From contig CAYMBZ010000056.1 in assembly GCA_964388835.1 (NCBI GenBank), positions 1-8,740 on the forward strand: a stretch of DNA of 8,740 nt, written 5' to 3'. Source of the stretch: UBA1738 sp964388835 (GTDB lineage: Bacteria; Bacillota; Clostridia; UBA1381). Positions 5,972 to 8,740 of the stretch are shown in pieces (within the stretch, counting starts at the first letter, position 1; every line of letters begins with the position of its first letter). A model generated the notes under the pieces. It saw nothing but the letters and a program-made list of their open reading frames with translations, was not told where the DNA came from and did not search any database. A program made the translations under genes and the position numbers.

Positions 5972-7108
5972 GTGGCTGATAAAAGAGATTACTATGAGGT
6001 ACTGGGTGTGCAAAAGGGTGCATCAGCCGATGAGATAAAAAAGGCGTACCGTAAGGAGGCAAAGAAGTACCATCCGGATCTTCACCCGGGAGATAAGGAA
6101 TGTGAAGCAAAGTTCAAAGAAGTAAATGAGGCATATGAGGTTCTTTCTGATGACGATAAAAAGGCAAGATATGATCAATTCGGTCATGCCGGTGTAGATC
6201 CTAACTACGGAGCCGGAGGCGGTGGAAGCTACGGCGGCGGGTTCGGCGATTTCGGCGATATCTTTTCCGATATTTTCGGAGGATTCGGAGGATTCGGAGG
6301 CGGAACGAGAAGAAACGGACCGAGGCGCGGTGCGGATATACGTAAAGTTATTGAACTTACTTTTGAGGAGGCGGCTTTTGGTTGCAAAAAGAAAATTACA
6401 ATCGACAAAACCGAGGAATGTAAGAGCTGTCACGGAAGCGGTGCAAAGCCTGGAACAAGTCCGGTTACATGCGGTCGTTGTGGCGGAAGCGGTCAAGTTA
6501 CAACTCAAACGAGAACACCTCTCGGTTATATGCGCAATGTTTCGGTGTGCCCGGAGTGTCATGGTGAGGGGAAAATAATAAAAGAGCCTTGCAATGAGTG
6601 CCGCGGCAACGGAAAGGTACGTGCGAAAAAGACAATCGAGGTGGATATTCCCCAGGGAATCAACGACGGTCAGACAATGCAGATAAGCGGAGCCGGAGAG
6701 CCGGGAACAAGAGGCGGTGCTTCGGGAGACCTATTGCTCACAATTCGTATTAAAAAGCATAATATGTTTACCAGAAAGGAATTTGACGTATATATTACGA
6801 TTCCGATAACCTTTGTTCAAGCGGCATTGGGTGCATGTATAAAGGTTCCGACCATAAGCGGTGTTGTGGAATATGACATTCCGCCGGAAACTCAGACGGG
6901 AAGCATTTTCCGATTAAGAGGAAAGGGCATACCATATATACGCTCAAAAGGCAGAGGCGACCAATATGTGACGGTAGAGGTGGAAACCCCTAAAAATTTA
7001 ACACAAAGTCAAAAGGATTTGCTCCGTAAGTTTGACGGAAGCTTAGAGGAGAAAAATTACAAGAAGCGTAAAGGCTTTATAGATACAATGAAGGAAATTT
7101 TTAAGTGA
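5972..7108 (+). CDS. dnaJ: Chaperone protein DnaJ (Hsp40, class A)
   Basis: DnaJ delivers substrates to DnaK and stimulates its ATPase. The 378-residue product from GTG 5972 begins MADKRDYYEVLGV. The J domain (about 5-70) carries the catalytic HPD at 34-36. The Gly/Phe-rich linker spans about 76-111, with the repeated unit GGFGGFGG. The zinc domain has four CxxCxGxG repeats at 150-157, 167-174, 193-200 and 207-214, all eight cysteines present, so two zinc ions should bind. C-terminal beta domains I and II and the dimerization region follow (about 220-378). It lies 66 bp after dnaK, separated by a strong hairpin, and overlaps the next gene by one base (TGATG), implying read-through translation into it. 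All features of a functional class A DnaJ are intact. Confidence 0.97.
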   Translation: MADKRDYYEVLGVQKGASADEIKKAYRKEAKKYHPDLHPGDKECEAKFKEVNEAYEVLSDDDKKARYDQFGHAGVDPNYGAGGGGSYGGGFGDFGDIFSDIFGGFGGFGGGTRRNGPRRGADIRKVIELTFEEAAFGCKKKITIDKTEECKSCHGSGAKPGTSPVTCGRCGGSGQVTTQTRTPLGYMRNVSVCPECHGEGKIIKEPCNECRGNGKVRAKKTIEVDIPQGINDGQTMQISGAGEPGTRGGASGDLLLTIRIKKHNMFTRKEFDVYITIPITFVQAALGACIKVPTISGVVEYDIPPETQTGSIFRLRGKGIPYIRSKGRGDQYVTVEVETPKNLTQSQKDLLRKFDGSLEEKNYKKRKGFIDTMKEIFK

Positions 7109-7665
7109 TGAAAGCTTTAAATGTACAAGTAAGTGAGCTGAATGATGAAAAAATAAAGACCCTAAAGGCGGGGGATAATATTTTGCTTTCCGGAATTATT
7201 TACACCGCACGGGATGCGGCACATGAGCGTATGGTGAAAAATTATCAAGAGGGAATGGAGTTCCCTTTTGATATAAAGGGGAAAGCAATATATTATGCCG
7301 GCCCGTGCCCGGCAAAGCCGGGAGAAGTGATTGGCTCTTGCGGCCCTACAACGGCGGGAAGAATGGATGCGTATACCCCACTTCTGCTGGATAAGGGACT
7401 GAAAATCATGATTGGAAAGGGCGCAAGAAGCGGAGAGGTAATTGACGCGATACGCAGAAACAATTGTCTTTACTTGGGAGCTGTGGGCGGTGCCGGGGCT
7501 CTGATTGCGGAATGTATCAAAAACGTAAAGGTAATTGCATATGATGATTTGGGAACCGAGGCAATCCGTGAAATGTATGTAGAAAATTTTCCGTGTACGG
7601 TCCTTATCGATTCGGAGGGCAGCTGTATCTACGAAATCGGACAGGAAAAGTATCGCGAAATCTAA
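7108..7665 (+). CDS. Fe-S hydro-lyase beta subunit (class I fumarase/tartrate dehydratase type)
   Basis: This 185-residue protein matches the C-terminal (beta) part of class I fumarases and of two-subunit fumarate or L-tartrate dehydratases, which add or remove water from C4 dicarboxylates in the cytoplasm. Motifs seen: YTARDAAHERM (32-42), YYAGPCPAKPG (62-72), SCGPTTAGRMD (77-87), IGKGARSGEVI (102-112) and GAVGGAGALIA (124-134). In this family the 4Fe-4S cluster cysteines are on the alpha subunit, which normally lies directly upstream. Here the upstream gene is dnaJ and no alpha gene is in the window, so the partner must be encoded elsewhere or be missing. Substrate cannot be told from the sequence. 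ATG 7108 overlaps the dnaJ stop by one base. GTG 7105, one codon earlier, is also possible and lies at a better distance from AAGGA at 7091-7095. The stop overlaps that of the convergent gene. Confidence 0.9.
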   Translation: MKALNVQVSELNDEKIKTLKAGDNILLSGIIYTARDAAHERMVKNYQEGMEFPFDIKGKAIYYAGPCPAKPGEVIGSCGPTTAGRMDAYTPLLLDKGLKIMIGKGARSGEVIDAIRRNNCLYLGAVGGAGALIAECIKNVKVIAYDDLGTEAIREMYVENFPCTVLIDSEGSCIYEIGQEKYREI

Positions 7666-8516
7666 AGCTTTGAAAAAAATTCACGTGTGGTAAGCCTGCC
7701 GTCGCGGTTGTAGCGTTTTAAAAGATAGAGGCAATCGGGATTTCGGGTTATCAGATTTATTCCCTCGGTACATGAAAGGGTTATGGGAAAGCCTAACTTT
7801 TTTAAAACGCGAGTGCTTTCACGGCTGTAGCTTCCGAAAGGATATGTGTAGATTACAGGATGAAAATTGCAGTTGGTAAGAAATGCCGACTGCATTTTTT
7901 GTGTGTCTTTATGAAAGGCATTTATGTAATCAAGAGTACTTTCACCTTTATTTTTTTGCGTGCCGAACCGTGCCCTGCTGATTGTATGGAATGAGTATGA
8001 ATGATTTCCGAATTCGACATATTCAGAATTTGAAAGCTCTTTAACATCGCACCAGCGCAGGTAGCTGTAACCGGGATTTGTTATGTTATTTTCGGTGTAT
8101 TCGTCTGTATAACTGCCGACTATGGAGAAAACTGCGTGAATTTTGTGCTTTTCCAAAATAGGGAGAACATATTCGTAATTGTTATACATTCCGTCGTCAA
8201 AGGTAATGAGCACAGGCTTATCCGGAAGACGTCCGCCCGATACGGTATAGCGGATAAGCTCTTTGGCGGAAACGGAGGTGTAGCCGTTTTCAAGTAAGTA
8301 AATTATGTCCTCTTCAAGCCGGTTCGGTGTGAGGGTGTATTTACCGGTTCGAGCGGGATTTTTAAGCACACTGTGGTACATAAGAACCAAAAGCTCCGCT
8401 TCATCATCCTGTCCGTATGCATGAGGAAAAATATTTTTTGCAAGTAGCGCTAACGCAAAAGAAACAGCAAGGATTACAAAAAAAGCGAGTTTTATAAAAA
8501 TTGATTTTTGTTTCAT
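7662..8516 (-). CDS. Membrane-anchored polysaccharide deacetylase (NodB domain)
   Basis: A 284-residue protein of carbohydrate esterase family 4 type, expected to remove N- or O-acetyl groups from a cell-wall or extracellular polysaccharide outside the membrane. Residues 1-10 are basic and about 8-29 form a hydrophobic helix. No clear lipobox is seen; it is either a signal anchor or a signal peptide. The NodB core shows MYHSV at 46-50, TFDDG at 105-109 (Asp107 and Asp108, base and metal ligand), and the metal motif HSYSFH with His172 and His177. The latter has one more residue between the histidines than the classic HSxxH. TYPFGSYS (224-231) is the third conserved motif. Motifs 4 and 5 are weak: no obvious catalytic His in LLKRYN (265-270). 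A GGGTGA ribosome site (8521-8526) lies four bases upstream of ATG. It is convergent with the hydro-lyase gene; the substrate is unknown. Confidence 0.9.
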   Translation of the reverse strand: MKQKSIFIKLAFFVILAVSFALALLAKNIFPHAYGQDDEAELLVLMYHSVLKNPARTGKYTLTPNRLEEDIIYLLENGYTSVSAKELIRYTVSGGRLPDKPVLITFDDGMYNNYEYVLPILEKHKIHAVFSIVGSYTDEYTENNITNPGYSYLRWCDVKELSNSEYVEFGNHSYSFHTISRARFGTQKNKGESTLDYINAFHKDTQKMQSAFLTNCNFHPVIYTYPFGSYSRESTRVLKKLGFPITLSCTEGINLITRNPDCLYLLKRYNRDGRLTTREFFSKL

Positions 8517-8538
8517 ATAATCACCCGTATATCATATG

Positions 8539-8571
8539 AAAAAATCCGCGCTTAAATGACACAAGGGCGGA
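8539..8571 (-). terminator. Possible minus-strand terminator or attenuator before the deacetylase gene
   Basis: Read on the minus strand, TCCGC (8571-8567) pairs with GCGGA (8549-8545). Inside a single mismatch, CTT pairs with AAG, with a nine-base loop, and six T (8544-8539) follow. The U-run ends 22 bases before the deacetylase ATG, just upstream of its ribosome site. This could end a short upstream RNA or attenuate a deacetylase leader transcript. The stem is modest (5 + 3 bp), so confidence is limited. Confidence 0.4.
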
Positions 8572-8584
8572 ATGTAACACATCT

Positions 8585-8604
8585 GTTATAAACCTACAAC
8601 CAGC
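8585..8604 (-). repeat. Stem-loop dyad in the intergenic region
   Basis: On the minus strand GTTGTA and TATAAC pair around a GGTT loop (8600-8585), with two outer pairs possible across a bulged G. The same TATAAC is one base from a consensus -10, so the site may be a deacetylase promoter element, an RNA hairpin, or both; no good -35 is present (CTGATT at 16 bases is the nearest). Confidence 0.3.
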
Positions 8605-8640
8605 CTAATCAGTTGCCACGCGACAGCTCCTTTTAGCCAA

Positions 8641-8662
8641 GTGAGTCTTGCGTACAACTCAC
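8641..8662. repeat. Inverted repeat, possible operator
   Basis: GTGAGT (8641-8646) and ACTCAC (8657-8662) are perfect inverted arms separated by ten bases. A possible weak + strand promoter overlaps them: TTGCGT (8648-8653), 17 bases, GCTAAT (8671-8676). It would lead toward the putative gene starting at 8697. A DNA-binding regulator site or an RNA hairpin are both possible. Confidence 0.35.
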
Positions 8663-8696
8663 ATTTACCCGCTAATTTAAGAGCAGTGGTGAGGGC

Positions 8697-8740
8697 ATGA
8701 AAAGTAAATACCTCAAAAAAACAAGCCCGAGCGCAATGCC
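8697..8740 (+). CDS. Possible start of a divergent gene, cut by the window edge
   Basis: An open frame begins at ATG 8697 and runs off the window, reading MKSKYLKKTSPSAM. GGTGAGGG at 8688-8695 offers a ribosome site whose GGTGA lies four bases upstream, the same spacing as for the divergent deacetylase gene. The basic N-terminus would suit a membrane or exported protein, but 14 codons are too few to identify a family. The frame could also be chance: the same bases can be read on the minus strand as a hairpin and T-run. Confidence 0.35.
   Translation, partial: MKSKYLKKTSPSAM

Noticed and set aside
5474..6013. Long minus-strand open frame opposite the dnaK end and dnaJ start
   Set aside because: It lies antisense to two certain genes, crosses the intercistronic hairpin, and shows no recognisable domain.
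6270..6304. Short repeated TTCGGAGGA units in dnaJ
   Set aside because: They encode the normal Gly/Phe-rich linker of DnaJ and are not a separate repeat element.
6023..6562. Long minus-strand open frame opposite dnaJ
   Set aside because: Antisense to the conserved J and zinc domains; its Ser/Thr/Ala-rich composition reflects the Gly- and Cys-rich code of dnaJ.
8539..8720. 6S RNA, tmRNA, RNase P RNA, SRP RNA or a known riboswitch on the minus strand
   Set aside because: I see no end-to-end pairing as in 6S RNA and no conserved core of the other classes; only an unclassified structured RNA remains possible.

Overview
The window reads as a chromosomal segment from a low-to-moderate GC Firmicute of the class Clostridia, probably an uncultured gut-type lineage (inference). 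Three things point there: a DnaK lacking the roughly 23-residue nucleotide-domain insertion found in Gram-negative DnaKs, HrcA/CIRCE control of the hrcA-grpE-dnaK-dnaJ cluster, and a CD1247-type zinc-ribbon protein beside efp. Coding density is high, seven of eight complete genes are on the + strand, and no mobile element, CRISPR array, tRNA or rRNA is visible.

Left part (1-2289): efp (elongation factor P), a small very acidic zinc-ribbon protein of unknown function, and hemW (radical-SAM heme chaperone). The two gaps here each hold a hairpin plus U-run directly in front of the next ribosome binding site, weak before the zinc-ribbon gene and stronger before hemW. These genes may form a leaky operon rather than independent units.

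Middle (2290-7108): a textbook class I heat-shock operon. A sigma-A promoter (TTGACA, 17-bp spacer, TATTAT) is followed at about the transcription start by a perfect CIRCE operator, then hrcA, grpE, dnaK and dnaJ. HrcA is the repressor; DnaK, DnaJ and GrpE form the folding machine. hrcA and grpE appear to start with TTG, dnaJ with GTG, and only dnaK with ATG and a strong ribosome site. A substantial hairpin separates dnaK from dnaJ. Both would favour DnaK output.

Right part (7108-8740): overlapping dnaJ by one base is the beta subunit of a class I fumarase/tartrate dehydratase-type Fe-S hydro-lyase, without its alpha partner and in the place where many Clostridia carry prmA-rsmE. Its stop codon overlaps that of a convergent minus-strand gene for a membrane-anchored NodB-type polysaccharide deacetylase. 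Upstream of the deacetylase is a 180-bp gap with several dyads and a possible minus-strand attenuator. At the right edge a possible divergent + strand gene begins and is cut off. This gap and the misplaced hydro-lyase subunit are the least explained parts. I did not find clear evidence of a wholly new system.
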